Of a stretch of DNA of 64,000 nucleotides, positions 53,020 to 62,055 are shown piece after piece. The position numbers and the translations under genes were made by a program. Each line of letters begins with the position of its first letter. The stretch's first letter is position 1. Source of the stretch: Corynebacterium minutissimum. GTDB lineage: Bacteria > Actinomycetota > Actinomycetes > Mycobacteriales > Mycobacteriaceae. The notes beneath the pieces are model-generated. The model made no database searches, was not told the origin of the DNA, and worked only from the letters and a program-made list of their open reading frames with translations. The DNA lies in assembly GCF_016889765.1 (NCBI RefSeq), contig NZ_CP069533.1:248001-312000 (forward strand). The letters run 5' to 3'.

Positions 53020-53132
53020 TCTCCCCCGCTAGCAGCCTCCATACAGGGCGTTACCAGCCGACGCGACCGGGAACTGTCTCGCAGTTGCCGTGTTGACGAT
53101 CAGCGCCGAAGAGTGGGGTACTCCCCTCCAAG
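53013..53132 (-). promoter_or_regulatory. yybP-ykoY (manganese) riboswitch aptamer
   Basis: The 5' leader of terC shows the conserved yybP-ykoY pieces in order on the minus strand: GGGGAGTA near 53127, CGTCAACAC near 53095, GGCTGGTAACGCC near 53055, and GGGGGAGACCTCC closing the structure near 53020. Stem P1 is TTGGAGG with CCTCCGG. This class senses Mn2+ and is commonly placed before TerC and Mn2+ exporters. A -10-like TAGGAT (53142-53147, with an upstream TG) could start the transcript just after ftsK. Confidence 0.9.
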
Positions 53133-53155
53133 ACTTGTCCTATCCTACACGTAAT

Positions 53156-56100
53156 CTAGAACGCGCCTGCAGAGGGGTTGGCGTTGATCTGAACGGTGCG
53201 CGTGTCGTCGTCGCTAGACGCTTCGGTACTCTCACCGTCAGCCTCGGCGTCCTGAATCTCCTTCGGAGCCTCGGCAGGATCAGCGCCCTTGATCATCCAG
53301 ATGATGGTGTCGAGCTCCTCCGGCTTCACTAGCACCTCACGTGCCTTGGAGCCCTCGGACGGGCCGACCACACCGCGGGATTCCATGAGATCCATAAGGC
53401 GACCGGCCTTGGCGAAGCCGATACGCAACTTGCGCTGCAGCATCGACGTCGAGCCCAGCTGGGAGGTGACCACTAGGTCGACGGCCTCGAGGAGGTCGTC
53501 CATGTCCTTGCCGATCTCCTCGTCGATCTCCTTCTTAGCCTCGGAGGTCTTGTCGTCCGTCACGCCCTCGGTGTAGTTCGGGGTGCCCTGAGCCTTGGCG
53601 GCGTCGACAACCGCCTGCACCTCGTCGTCGGAAACGAAGGCACCCTGCATACGCACCGGGCGTCCGCCCTGCGGGATGAAGAGGCCATCGCCCATACCAA
53701 TGAGCTTCTCTGCGCCTCCCTGGTCCAGGATGACGCGGGAGTCCGTCAGCGAGGAGGTTGCGAACGCCAGACGGGAGGGCACGTTGGTCTTGATAAGGCC
53801 CGTCACCACGTCCACGGACGGACGCTGCGTCGCCAGCACCAGGTGGATGCCAGCCGCACGCGCCTTCTGAGTGATGCGGACGATGGAATCCTCAATCTCC
53901 TTCGGAGCCGTCATCATGAGGTCAGCCAACTCGTCGACAACGCAGACGATGTACGGGTAGGGGCGCATCTCTCGCTGCGATCCAGCCGGTGCCTGGTACT
54001 CGCCGCTGCGAACCTTGCGGTTGAAGTCCTCGATCTTGCGCACGCGAGCTGCCTGCATATCCATATAGCGCTGCTCCATCTCCTCCACCAGCCACTGCAG
54101 TGCGGCCGCAGCCTTCTTCGGCTGCGTAATGATCGGAGTGATGAGGTGCGGAATACCCTCGTACGGCGTGAGCTCCACCATCTTCGGGTCAACGAGGATG
54201 AGGCGCACGTCTTCCGGCGTCGCGCGCGTGAGCAACGAGACGAGCATGGAATTCACGAATGCCGATTTACCGGAACCAGTAGCACCGGCGACAAGCAAGT
54301 GCGGCATCTTCTTCACGGAGAAGGACGTGTACTCGCCTTCGATATCCTTGCCCAAACCAATGAGCATGGGGTCGTGGTCAGCGCGTAAGGCTGGGGAATC
54401 GAGCACATCGCGCAGGCGCACCATCTCACGATCAGCATTCGGCACCTCGATACCCACGGCGGACTTGCCCGGAATCGGCGTCAGCAGGCGCAGGTTGTCC
54501 GTCGCCACGGCATAAGCCAAGTTGGACTGCAGGTTCGTGATCTTGGAAACTTTCACACCTGGGCCCAGCTCAATCTCGTAGCGCGTAACTGTCGGTCCAC
54601 GGCTAAAGCCAGTGACCTGGGCGTTGACCTTGAATTCCTCGAAGACCTCAGTGATGGCCTCGATAATGCGGTCGTTGGCTTCGGTACGAGCCTTGGCTGG
54701 CTTACCGGCAGTGAGCAAGTCCGTCGTCGGGACGTCGTAGCCTCCGCCGAGTGCTGTGTCTTCAGCACCGCTCGGTTCTGCCGGGGTTTCCTGCTGTACC
54801 GGCGGCTCTTCATCTACCTTGGCGCCGGTCGTTGCATCGCGTCCAGAACGCTGCTGGAAGAGGCGCACTGCCTCGGAATGCGCGTCGGACACGACATCAC
54901 CGCTAGCGGCAGCCTTTTGGGCCGCGCTTGCCGACGTCCCCGCTGCCGCCGCACCGAGCGCTGCGCCAGCCGCCCCGCCGACATCCACGCGCGGACGCTT
55001 CTTGGGGGCAGGCTTCGGTGCCGGAGCAGATTCAGGCTCTGGTTCCGGAACTGCAGGGAACTCGTCTGTGTCATCAATCTGAGCCGTGCGCTCAGAGTCG
55101 AAGGACGGACGGCCGTGTTGGATCGGTTCTTGCTGAACCGGCTCGTTCTGCACAGGCTTTGCGGACGCCGCGGAATCGAAGGACACCGTGGCATGCTCGT
55201 CCGGCTCCGCTACAGGGTAGGCCTGTACCGGGCGCGGACGCGGTCGAGGACGCGGAGTATAAGACTGGCGTTCGGGGCGCTCGCGCCCCTCGGCAATCGC
55301 ATCGATGTCATCGGTGACGTAGCCGTAATCATCCTCGGGGACGTCGTCAAGCAGCTCCTCTTCCCTGCCCTGCTTGCGGTTACGAATACCATCCACTAGG
55401 CCGGAGAACTGCGCTGCTACGAAGTCATAGGCTTCACGCAGGGTAATGCCCGTGACATTGAGAGCTCCATAAACGATGAGCAGGAACAACAGAGGCACGG
55501 CCACGTAGCTGGAGAAAGCCGCAACGAGCAGCTCACCGATTCCGAAGCCAATGGCGCCGCCTGCTTCACCGGCCGCATTATTCTTCCACGTTAGGTCTGG
55601 GAGACCAGCAAAAATATGAATCAGACTGAGCATGCACACGATGATGAGCGACGTTCCGCCCACGACACGCGGCTTAAAATGTCCGGCAGGGCCTGAAAAA
55701 TCCATCATGAGCGCGATGGCGACCGCCAGGAGGCCCACAGGCAGGACATACGCACCCGCGCCAATGACGTAGCGCACGGCATCGGTCAGGTATTCACCGA
55801 TGATGCCCGCGACCTGGAACCACGTGGCACAGGCCAGGATGATGGCGATGCCGATGAGCACTAGGGCCACAGCATCCGGGTTCGAGATGCGAATGCTCTT
55901 CTCCGTTGACGTCGGGCGATCCATGACAGTGGTAGCTGCGTCCCCATCAACGTCGCGCGCGCGGGTCACTTTGCTCTTCTTCGACGCTGCCTTAGCTGCT
56001 GCTTCATGTGTGGTGTTCGTAGCCTTCTTGTTTTTCGCGCGCCCAGAAATTGCCCCTGGCTCCCTCAACTCGTCGTAATCCTCGTACGCTTCTGCTTCAT

Positions 56101-56407
56101 AAGCGTCATAGGCATCATAGTCACCGTCGTAGACATTCTCGTCTCGGTCACTGTAATCAGCCGGTTTCAAACCAGCCAAGCCATGGCCGACGCCTCTCGC
56201 CATGCCACCCATTCCGCGGGCGGTTGCGCCAAAAACGGTTCCTAAGCCTCGCCCTACGGCACGAAAGGCGCTGCCGGTCCTCTCTTCGGAGGTCTCAGCA
56301 GCGCGAGTTGCAGACGTCAGCGAGTAATTGCTTCGGCCGGACGGCCGCGAGCGATCAGCGGCGCGACCTCGACCGGAAGCGCGAGACGGAGCGTTTTTGA
56401 CAGACAT
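53156..56407 (-). CDS. ftsK: DNA translocase FtsK
   Basis: Septal DNA pump that couples chromosome segregation to division, 1083 residues. The N-terminal ~120 residues are basic. About four to five spans follow (GIAIILACATWFQVAGIIGEYL; LPVGLLAVAIALMMDF; TSLIIVCMLSLIHIFAG; LLVAAFSSYVAVPLLFLLIV). A long Pro/Glu/Ala-rich linker follows, then the RecA-like motor (Walker A GATGSGKSAF; IVCVVDELADLM as Walker B) and the gamma winged helix near the C-terminus (LQRKLRIGFAKAGRLMDLME). The ATG at 56407 has TAGAGT 7 bases before it, suggesting a leaderless mRNA. Confidence 0.95.
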   Translation of the reverse strand: MSVKNAPSRASGRGRAADRSRPSGRSNYSLTSATRAAETSEERTGSAFRAVGRGLGTVFGATARGMGGMARGVGHGLAGLKPADYSDRDENVYDGDYDAYDAYEAEAYEDYDELREPGAISGRAKNKKATNTTHEAAAKAASKKSKVTRARDVDGDAATTVMDRPTSTEKSIRISNPDAVALVLIGIAIILACATWFQVAGIIGEYLTDAVRYVIGAGAYVLPVGLLAVAIALMMDFSGPAGHFKPRVVGGTSLIIVCMLSLIHIFAGLPDLTWKNNAAGEAGGAIGFGIGELLVAAFSSYVAVPLLFLLIVYGALNVTGITLREAYDFVAAQFSGLVDGIRNRKQGREEELLDDVPEDDYGYVTDDIDAIAEGRERPERQSYTPRPRPRPRPVQAYPVAEPDEHATVSFDSAASAKPVQNEPVQQEPIQHGRPSFDSERTAQIDDTDEFPAVPEPEPESAPAPKPAPKKRPRVDVGGAAGAALGAAAAGTSASAAQKAAASGDVVSDAHSEAVRLFQQRSGRDATTGAKVDEEPPVQQETPAEPSGAEDTALGGGYDVPTTDLLTAGKPAKARTEANDRIIEAITEVFEEFKVNAQVTGFSRGPTVTRYEIELGPGVKVSKITNLQSNLAYAVATDNLRLLTPIPGKSAVGIEVPNADREMVRLRDVLDSPALRADHDPMLIGLGKDIEGEYTSFSVKKMPHLLVAGATGSGKSAFVNSMLVSLLTRATPEDVRLILVDPKMVELTPYEGIPHLITPIITQPKKAAAALQWLVEEMEQRYMDMQAARVRKIEDFNRKVRSGEYQAPAGSQREMRPYPYIVCVVDELADLMMTAPKEIEDSIVRITQKARAAGIHLVLATQRPSVDVVTGLIKTNVPSRLAFATSSLTDSRVILDQGGAEKLIGMGDGLFIPQGGRPVRMQGAFVSDDEVQAVVDAAKAQGTPNYTEGVTDDKTSEAKKEIDEEIGKDMDDLLEAVDLVVTSQLGSTSMLQRKLRIGFAKAGRLMDLMESRGVVGPSEGSKAREVLVKPEELDTIIWMIKGADPAEAPKEIQDAEADGESTEASSDDDTRTVQINANPSAGAF

Positions 56408-56484
56408 GTCTGCCACTCTAGTAGCAAATGCACCATTAACAACATAAGCCACACGCGTGTGGCGGAATTTCCAGCGGGTTCAGT

Positions 56485-57111
56485 CTAGAGACTTGACCTT
56501 GTGATGGCGCTCTTCTCCCCCACAATCTCGACGTGAGCAGCATCGCGTCCAAACGCCCACAACAAGATTTCGGACACGGTGCCACGCACACGAACGACAG
56601 CGTCGCCCTGCTCCGCGACACCATGTTTATCCGCTGCCACGATGGGCGGGAAACCACTCGGCTCTAGTACCACGGGAAGACTCGACTGTGATAGCAACCC
56701 TGCCCCCATCGTCTTCAAGGTAAGAAGCAGTTCTTTCTGCGCAGCATGGGAAAATTCACGCGCTTCGGTACGTCCATTCGCGCGGCGAATGTCCTCGTGA
56801 TGCACAAAGTGCTCAGCCGAATTAACTAGCTTGTCGGCGTAGCGGAAAGGGTTAAGTTTGCTTGCCCCACTCCCCCAGTCATCCACCAGCTCGTCATAAT
56901 CGCGTTTGAGCGCTTCCTCCGTCGCCTTATCCAAGCGCGAAGAGAGAGCCGGCACGAAGAGCCCAGCGGAAGCATCAAGACGGTTTTCGCGCACCCACAA
57001 GTGTGCGGCGAGGTCGCGGGTAGTCCACCCTTCACACAGCGTGGGCGCGTCGGGGCCTAACTCATGAAACAGCGCCACCATCTTGGCGCGCTCAGCAGAT
57101 GAAAACGACAT
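56485..57111 (-). CDS. TIGR03085-family metal-binding protein (DinB/MDMPI-like)
   Basis: A 208-residue four-helix-bundle protein of the mycothiol-dependent maleylpyruvate-isomerase/DinB superfamily, in the actinobacterial TIGR03085 subgroup. N-terminal SAERAKMVALFHELGPDAPTLCEGWTTRDLAAHLWVREN includes the usual W-T-x-R-D-L-x-A-H motif (EGWTTRDLAAHLWVREN) with a metal-ligand His; EHFVHHEDIRRA supplies further His ligands. Function is unknown. It lies upstream of ftsK with a 77-base gap. A TATGCT box 7 bases before the ATG may give a leaderless mRNA. Confidence 0.87.
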   Translation of the reverse strand: MSFSSAERAKMVALFHELGPDAPTLCEGWTTRDLAAHLWVRENRLDASAGLFVPALSSRLDKATEEALKRDYDELVDDWGSGASKLNPFRYADKLVNSAEHFVHHEDIRRANGRTEAREFSHAAQKELLLTLKTMGAGLLSQSSLPVVLEPSGFPPIVAADKHGVAEQGDAVVRVRGTVSEILLWAFGRDAAHVEIVGEKSAITRSSL

Positions 57112-57165
57112 GCGCCCCAGCATACCTACCGATGGCAGGAACGCTGGGGCGCAATCGTCGCTGTT

Positions 57166-59262
57166 TTAGAGCGACTCGCGGGAGGCTTGTACCTCTTCGT
57201 CGTCCGGCAACAGGATATCCGAGTTGGTCGGAACGATCGTCGGCAGGATAACCGGCTCACGCTTGTACTTCGAAGACATGAGCTTCGCTACCTTGCGGCG
57301 AATCTTCTGCACCATACGGTAGGTATCGTTCTCACCCTCTGCGGCGAGATCGTTCATGGTATCCTCCACCATCTCTGCGACCTCCGGCACGATGCCGCGG
57401 TCGTCATCAGAGAAACCAGTAGTGGAGACCGTTGGGTGCTCGAGCAGACGCGAGGTGCGGTTGTCGATCACACAGGTAATCGACACCACGCCTCCTGCAC
57501 CCAAGTTGGTGCGGTCTGCCAAGGTGTCCGCGTCGACGTCACCCATGGACACACCATCGACGTAGAGGTTGCCCACCGGGATCTGGCCGACGACCTCGGC
57601 GCGGCCATTGCGCAGGTCAACCACAACACCATTCTGGGCAAGGACTACGCGATCACGGGCAACACCCGTGGAGATTGCGAGCTCCTTGTTCGCGCGCAGG
57701 TGGCGCCATTCGCCGTGAACCGGCATGGCGTTCTTCGGACGTGCTGCGTTGTACAGGAACAGCAGCTCACCACCGTAGCCGTGGCCGGAGGCGTGAACCT
57801 TGGCCTCCTTATTGGTGATGACCTCAGCACCAATCTGGGACAGCATGTTGATGACTCCGAATACTGCCTCCTCGTTACCCGGAATGAGGGAGGAGGAGAA
57901 GATGATGAGGTCACCATCACGGACCGTGATCTGACGGTGCTCGCGACGAGCCATGCGGGACAAAGCAGCCATCGGCTCGCCCTGGGTACCCGTGGTGATG
58001 AGCAGAACCTTGTGCGGAGCCATCTTGGCTGCCTCATCGATCGGGATGATGGTGCCGCGCGGAACCTTGAGGAAGCCCATCTTTTCCGCGATCTCCATGT
58101 TGCGCATCATGGAACGGCCGTTGAATGCGACCTTTCGGCCGGCAGCCACGGCGGCGTCGATAGCCGCCTGCACGCGGTACACGTTCGACGCGAAGGACGC
58201 GATGATCACGCGCTGCTTGGCTCCAGAAACCAAACGCTTAAAGGTTGCCGGAATGTCACCTTCAGAGGCAGAAACACCCGGGATGTTGGCGTTGGTGGAG
58301 TCACACAGCATGAGGTCCACGCCCTCATCGCCGTAACGCGACAGTGCCGGGAGGTCAGTCGGGCGGTTATCCAACGGAGTCTGGTCCAGTTTGATATCAC
58401 CGGTGTGAATGATATTGCCGGCCGGGGTACCCAGCATGACACCAAGCGCGTCCGGGACCGAGTGGTTCACTGCCCAGAAGCGGCAGCGGAACGGGCCGTA
58501 GTTCACATCAGATTTCTCGTTGACTTCAACGAACTTCGGCTTCTGGCGGTGCTCCTTACACTTTGCAGCGATGAGCGCGATGGTGAAGCGCGACGCCACG
58601 ATCGGGATATCCGGGCGCAGCTTCAAAAGCCACGGGATAGCGCCAATGTGATCCTCGTGTGCGTGGGTCACCACGAGGGCCTTAACCTTGTGAATCTTCT
58701 TCTCAATCGGACCAAAGTCCGGCAGGATGAGATCCACGCCTGGCTCACCGGAGGACGGGAAGAGCACACCACAGTCGATGATGAGCAGTTCATCTTGGTA
58801 CTCAAAGACGGTCATGTTGCGACCGATCTCAGAGATACCACCCAGAGCGTAAATGCGCAGGGCATCCTTTTGCTGCTTCGGAGGTTCCGGCAAACGCTTG
58901 GTCAGGTCCGCGCCCTGCATGGATTTAGGCACATTGCGGCGACCACGGTTGTTATTGCGGTTGCGGCCGTTGTTGCGGCCACCATTGTTGTTGCCGTTGT
59001 TGCCGTTGTTGTTAGCGCCGCCATTGCCACCGCGACCACGGCCACGGCCGCCGCGGGAACCACGGGAGCGGGAACGGCGGTTGCCGTCCTCAGAATTCGA
59101 GTTATTCGAGTTATCAGACTCGTTCGAATTAGTGCCAGTCGCAGCCGATTCATTCGGCGCTTGGAAAACCGGCGAAGCCGCCTCATTCGAGGCGGTCTCA
59201 GTCTCCGCAGGCGGACCCGCCTTGCGGGTTACCTTGCGGGAACGGTTACGGGATTCAGTCAT
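57166..59262 (-). CDS. rnj: Ribonuclease J
   Basis: Metallo-beta-lactamase/beta-CASP ribonuclease with 5'-exo and endo activity, which matures and degrades RNA. It has 698 residues. The first ~125 are a disordered Asn/Gly/Arg tail. The catalytic motif HAHEDHIGA has His200, His202, Asp204 and His205; further motifs are HTGDIKLDQTP and GHASGHG-like HASGHGYGGE. The C-terminal domain ends in DDEEVQASRESL. It follows dapA after 2 bases on the same strand, the conserved dapA-rnj arrangement. Confidence 0.94.
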   Translation of the reverse strand: MTESRNRSRKVTRKAGPPAETETASNEAASPVFQAPNESAATGTNSNESDNSNNSNSEDGNRRSRSRGSRGGRGRGRGGNGGANNNGNNGNNNGGRNNGRNRNNNRGRRNVPKSMQGADLTKRLPEPPKQQKDALRIYALGGISEIGRNMTVFEYQDELLIIDCGVLFPSSGEPGVDLILPDFGPIEKKIHKVKALVVTHAHEDHIGAIPWLLKLRPDIPIVASRFTIALIAAKCKEHRQKPKFVEVNEKSDVNYGPFRCRFWAVNHSVPDALGVMLGTPAGNIIHTGDIKLDQTPLDNRPTDLPALSRYGDEGVDLMLCDSTNANIPGVSASEGDIPATFKRLVSGAKQRVIIASFASNVYRVQAAIDAAVAAGRKVAFNGRSMMRNMEIAEKMGFLKVPRGTIIPIDEAAKMAPHKVLLITTGTQGEPMAALSRMARREHRQITVRDGDLIIFSSSLIPGNEEAVFGVINMLSQIGAEVITNKEAKVHASGHGYGGELLFLYNAARPKNAMPVHGEWRHLRANKELAISTGVARDRVVLAQNGVVVDLRNGRAEVVGQIPVGNLYVDGVSMGDVDADTLADRTNLGAGGVVSITCVIDNRTSRLLEHPTVSTTGFSDDDRGIVPEVAEMVEDTMNDLAAEGENDTYRMVQKIRRKVAKLMSSKYKREPVILPTIVPTNSDILLPDDEEVQASRESL

Positions 59263-59264
59263 TC

Positions 59265-60173
59265 TTAAAGGACTCCAGCCTTCTCCAAATCGTGGCGGAG
59301 AGCCTCAACCTCCTCCGCGTCAGCCGCGGATACCGGAAGGCGAGGGTCCCCTACTTCAATACCCTGCAGACGCAGGGCAGCCTTAACAAGAGTTGCTCCG
59401 CCCAGACGGCTTTGCGCCTGGATGAGCGGGGTTAAAGTTTTCGCGTTAATCTCTCGTGCACGTGCGATATCGCCTTCATCGAAGGCCACGTAGAGATCAG
59501 CCAGGGCGCGCGGTGCAAGGTGACCAATCACGGAAATGACTCCTGAAGCACCAAGGGCAAGCCAAGGCAGGTTGAGGCCATCATCCCCGGAGTACCATGC
59601 CAAACCGGTCTCCTGGATAAGCGGTGCGGCCGCAACAAGGTCGCCTTTAGCGTCCTTGACGGCCTGAATGTTCGGCACGTCCGCGAGACGGAGAATCGTC
59701 TCCGTTTCAATCGGGATGCCCGAGCGGCCAGGAATGTCGTACAGACAAATCGGAAGATCCACGGCGTTAGCCACGGCAGTGAAGTGCGCGTACACACCAG
59801 CCTGGGAGGGCTTGGAGTAGTACGGGGTAACAACCAAAAGGCTATCCGCACCTGCATCAGCAAAGGCGCGTGCCGCCTCGACGCTGGTAGCGGTGTTGTT
59901 GGTTCCCGCACCAGCACAGAGGGTGGCTCGGTCCCCTACCTCTTCCTTCACAGCCGCAAACAGCTCCAGCTTTTCATCCAACGACGTCGTAGGTGACTCA
60001 CCCGTAGTACCCGAGAGGATGAGCGAGTCGACGCCGTTATCAACAAGATGAGCTGCTAGGCGACGCCCTGCAGACACGTCCAGCGCACCGTCCTGGTCAA
60101 ACGGGGTGACCATCGCTACGCCCACGCGTCCGAAAGTGTCGACGCCTGTCTGTGCTGTCATACCTGTGCTCAT
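59265..60173 (-). CDS. dapA: 4-hydroxy-tetrahydrodipicolinate synthase DapA
   Basis: Condenses pyruvate with aspartate semialdehyde, the first committed step to DAP and lysine. The product has 302 residues from the ATG at 60173 (MSTGMTAQTGVDTFG), the start used in C. glutamicum. Schiff-base Lys173 lies in QAVKDAKGDL, with Tyr in CLYDIPGRSG and the TTGESPT motif. A TAATCT box 8 bases before the ATG suggests a leaderless mRNA. In-frame ATG at 60182 is possible. thyX and dapB lie upstream on the same strand and rnj downstream. Confidence 0.95.
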   Translation of the reverse strand: MSTGMTAQTGVDTFGRVGVAMVTPFDQDGALDVSAGRRLAAHLVDNGVDSLILSGTTGESPTTSLDEKLELFAAVKEEVGDRATLCAGAGTNNTATSVEAARAFADAGADSLLVVTPYYSKPSQAGVYAHFTAVANAVDLPICLYDIPGRSGIPIETETILRLADVPNIQAVKDAKGDLVAAAPLIQETGLAWYSGDDGLNLPWLALGASGVISVIGHLAPRALADLYVAFDEGDIARAREINAKTLTPLIQAQSRLGGATLVKAALRLQGIEVGDPRLPVSAADAEEVEALRHDLEKAGVL

Positions 60174-60243
60174 AGGCGTCAAGATTACCCGCTTTGCACC
60201 TTATTAGCTGAATCGGGGCGTTGCGCGAGTCTTAAATTTCTCC

Positions 60244-60993
60244 TTAGGCGTAAGGACTCGACGCCATTTCGGTGCCATCGCTCAGGGTGGTGATATTGAA
60301 ATCGTCGAAAAGCACCGGCGATTGCTTCCTCAACAGCTTCAGACATGCCACCGCTAGCTGCCGCATCTCCGTATCCGCCTGTTCCGTCGCCCGCGCGCCG
60401 ATAAAGTGACGCCACGCCCGGTAGTTGCCGGTCACGACGATGCGAGACTCCGTCAGGTTGGGTAGCACTGCACGGGCGGCCTGGCGTGCCTGCTTCTTGC
60501 GCAGCAATGCATTCGGTTCCTGCTCGAGCTTCGATTCAAGAGCATCGAGAAGCTCTTCGTAGACGAAACGCGCATCATCGGCTGCCTGCAGAGTCAATCG
60601 GGTAAGTTGTTCATCCTCCGCAATGAGTTTCGGCAGCACCACTTCAGCCTCTTCAGAATGAACAAAGCGCTGCGAGAGTTGCGAAAAAGAGAAATGTCGG
60701 TGCCGAACTAGCTCGTGCGTTGCCGAACGCGACAAGCCGCGGATATACAGCGTCGCGGTTGCGTGCTCGAGCAGCGCATGATGCCCAACCTCGAGGATGT
60801 GATGCAGATAAGCCTGGTTCGAAGCAGTACGTGGGTTCGGCTTGTCGAAGGACTCATAACAAGCTCGCCCAGCGAACTCGACAAGAGCCTCGCTTTCCGA
60901 CGCCTCCCCGTCCACCTCCCAGTCCACTCCCTGCGGCGCGTGGAAAGCAGTGGCCGCGATGAGCTGGACATCAAGCTCAGTGACCTTAGCCAT
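60244..60993 (-). CDS. thyX: Flavin-dependent thymidylate synthase ThyX
   Basis: FAD-dependent methylation of dUMP using methylene-tetrahydrofolate. The 249-residue protein holds the ThyX motif RHRHFSFSQLSQRF at residues 97-110, with the conserved RHR and Ser. Its ATG overlaps the dapB stop by one base (TAATG), so the two are translationally coupled. A 70-base gap separates it from dapA. The dapB-thyX-dapA order is that of C. glutamicum. Confidence 0.96.
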   Translation of the reverse strand: MAKVTELDVQLIAATAFHAPQGVDWEVDGEASESEALVEFAGRACYESFDKPNPRTASNQAYLHHILEVGHHALLEHATATLYIRGLSRSATHELVRHRHFSFSQLSQRFVHSEEAEVVLPKLIAEDEQLTRLTLQAADDARFVYEELLDALESKLEQEPNALLRKKQARQAARAVLPNLTESRIVVTGNYRAWRHFIGARATEQADTEMRQLAVACLKLLRKQSPVLFDDFNITTLSDGTEMASSPYA

Positions 60994-61739
60994 TACAGCT
61001 CCAAGTACTTTTCCAGGCCCACGGTAAGCCCCGGGTGGGACGCGATTTCCCGCACACCCACGAGCACGCCTGGAGTGAAAGAGGAACGGTCATAAGAGTC
61101 CTGCCGGATGGTCAGGGACTGACCTTGAGTGCCGAAAATTACCTCTTCGTGCGCCACCATTCCTTGCATACGGACTGCGTGAACATGGACGCCGTCAACA
61201 TCCGCGCCGCGCGCTCCGTCGAGGGACTGCTCGGTCTTGTCCGGCATTGCATCCAATCCAGCCTCTTTGCGAGCCTTCGCAATGCCCTGTGCGGTATGAA
61301 CCGCGGTGCCGGACGGCGCATCGAGCTTGTTCGGGTGGTGATACTCAACCACCTCAGCGCTGTCGAAGAATTTTGCAGCTTGTGCCGCGAAGACCATGGT
61401 CAGCACAGCCGAAATAGCAAAGTTCGGAGCGATCAACACGTGGCCCGCACCGTCTCCCTTTGTCCATTCCTCCACTTGCGCCAGACGCTCGGCGTCGAAG
61501 CCCGTGGTCCCCACGACGGCGTGAATGCCATGCTGAGTACAGAATTCAAGGTTGCCCATAACGGAAGCAGGCTGGGTGAAGTCAACGGCTACCTGCGCGC
61601 CAGCTTCGACTAGCTTCTCAAGCGGAGTATCGCGATCGATTTCAGCAACAAGCTCCAGATCCTCTGCAGCGTTGACACCCTCCACGATTGCTTGTCCCAC
61701 GCGGCCCTTAGCGCCGAGGACACCCACCTTGATAGTCAT
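60993..61739 (-). CDS. dapB: 4-hydroxy-tetrahydrodipicolinate reductase DapB
   Basis: NAD(P)H-dependent reduction in DAP/lysine synthesis. The 248-residue protein has the Rossmann motif GVLGAKGRVGQ near the N-terminus, and the substrate motif EYHHPNKLDAPSGTAV with catalytic His and Lys. An AAGGGAT ribosome-binding site precedes the ATG. It is first in the dapB-thyX pair. Confidence 0.96.
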   Translation of the reverse strand: MTIKVGVLGAKGRVGQAIVEGVNAAEDLELVAEIDRDTPLEKLVEAGAQVAVDFTQPASVMGNLEFCTQHGIHAVVGTTGFDAERLAQVEEWTKGDGAGHVLIAPNFAISAVLTMVFAAQAAKFFDSAEVVEYHHPNKLDAPSGTAVHTAQGIAKARKEAGLDAMPDKTEQSLDGARGADVDGVHVHAVRMQGMVAHEEVIFGTQGQSLTIRQDSYDRSSFTPGVLVGVREIASHPGLTVGLEKYLEL

Positions 61740-62055
61740 TCACAATCCCTTCATCTCTGTTCGTTCTGTTAGCCATGACCAGTCTATCCCTGTCGACATC
61801 TAGGGCTCAGAACGGGGCACGCGGCGCTAACTCCCCTCGCCTACACCATTCACCTACCCCCGTTGTTGTGTATGAGTAAAACCTATATCCCCAGCTCGAC
61901 AAGAGTCGAACGCATAACCTAAAGCGCCACTTGACACCCCCACGTATCTTGATTTGTGAAGTTTATCCCCGCAGGCTATAGACCTGATGCGGTGACACCA
62001 CTAGGATTGGGTGTAGAACACTTCTTCTAACTAGATCATTTTCGGGGATACGCCA
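61740..62055. promoter_or_regulatory. dapB-HNH divergent intergenic region
   Basis: The 316 bases hold the dapB promoter (candidate -10 TAGACT near 61780 on the minus strand) and, on the plus strand, a good promoter for the HNH gene: TTGTGA (61954-61959), 17-bp spacer, TATAGA (61977-61982). A GGGGAT ribosome-binding site lies before the HNH start. No repeat or gene was found. Confidence 0.5.

Noticed and set aside
57187..59268. A 693-codon open frame on the plus strand opposite RNase J
   Set aside because: It is a mirror of the RNase J codon bias (no start signals, protein rich in His/Arg/Val/Gly without domain) while RNase J itself is unmistakable on the other strand.
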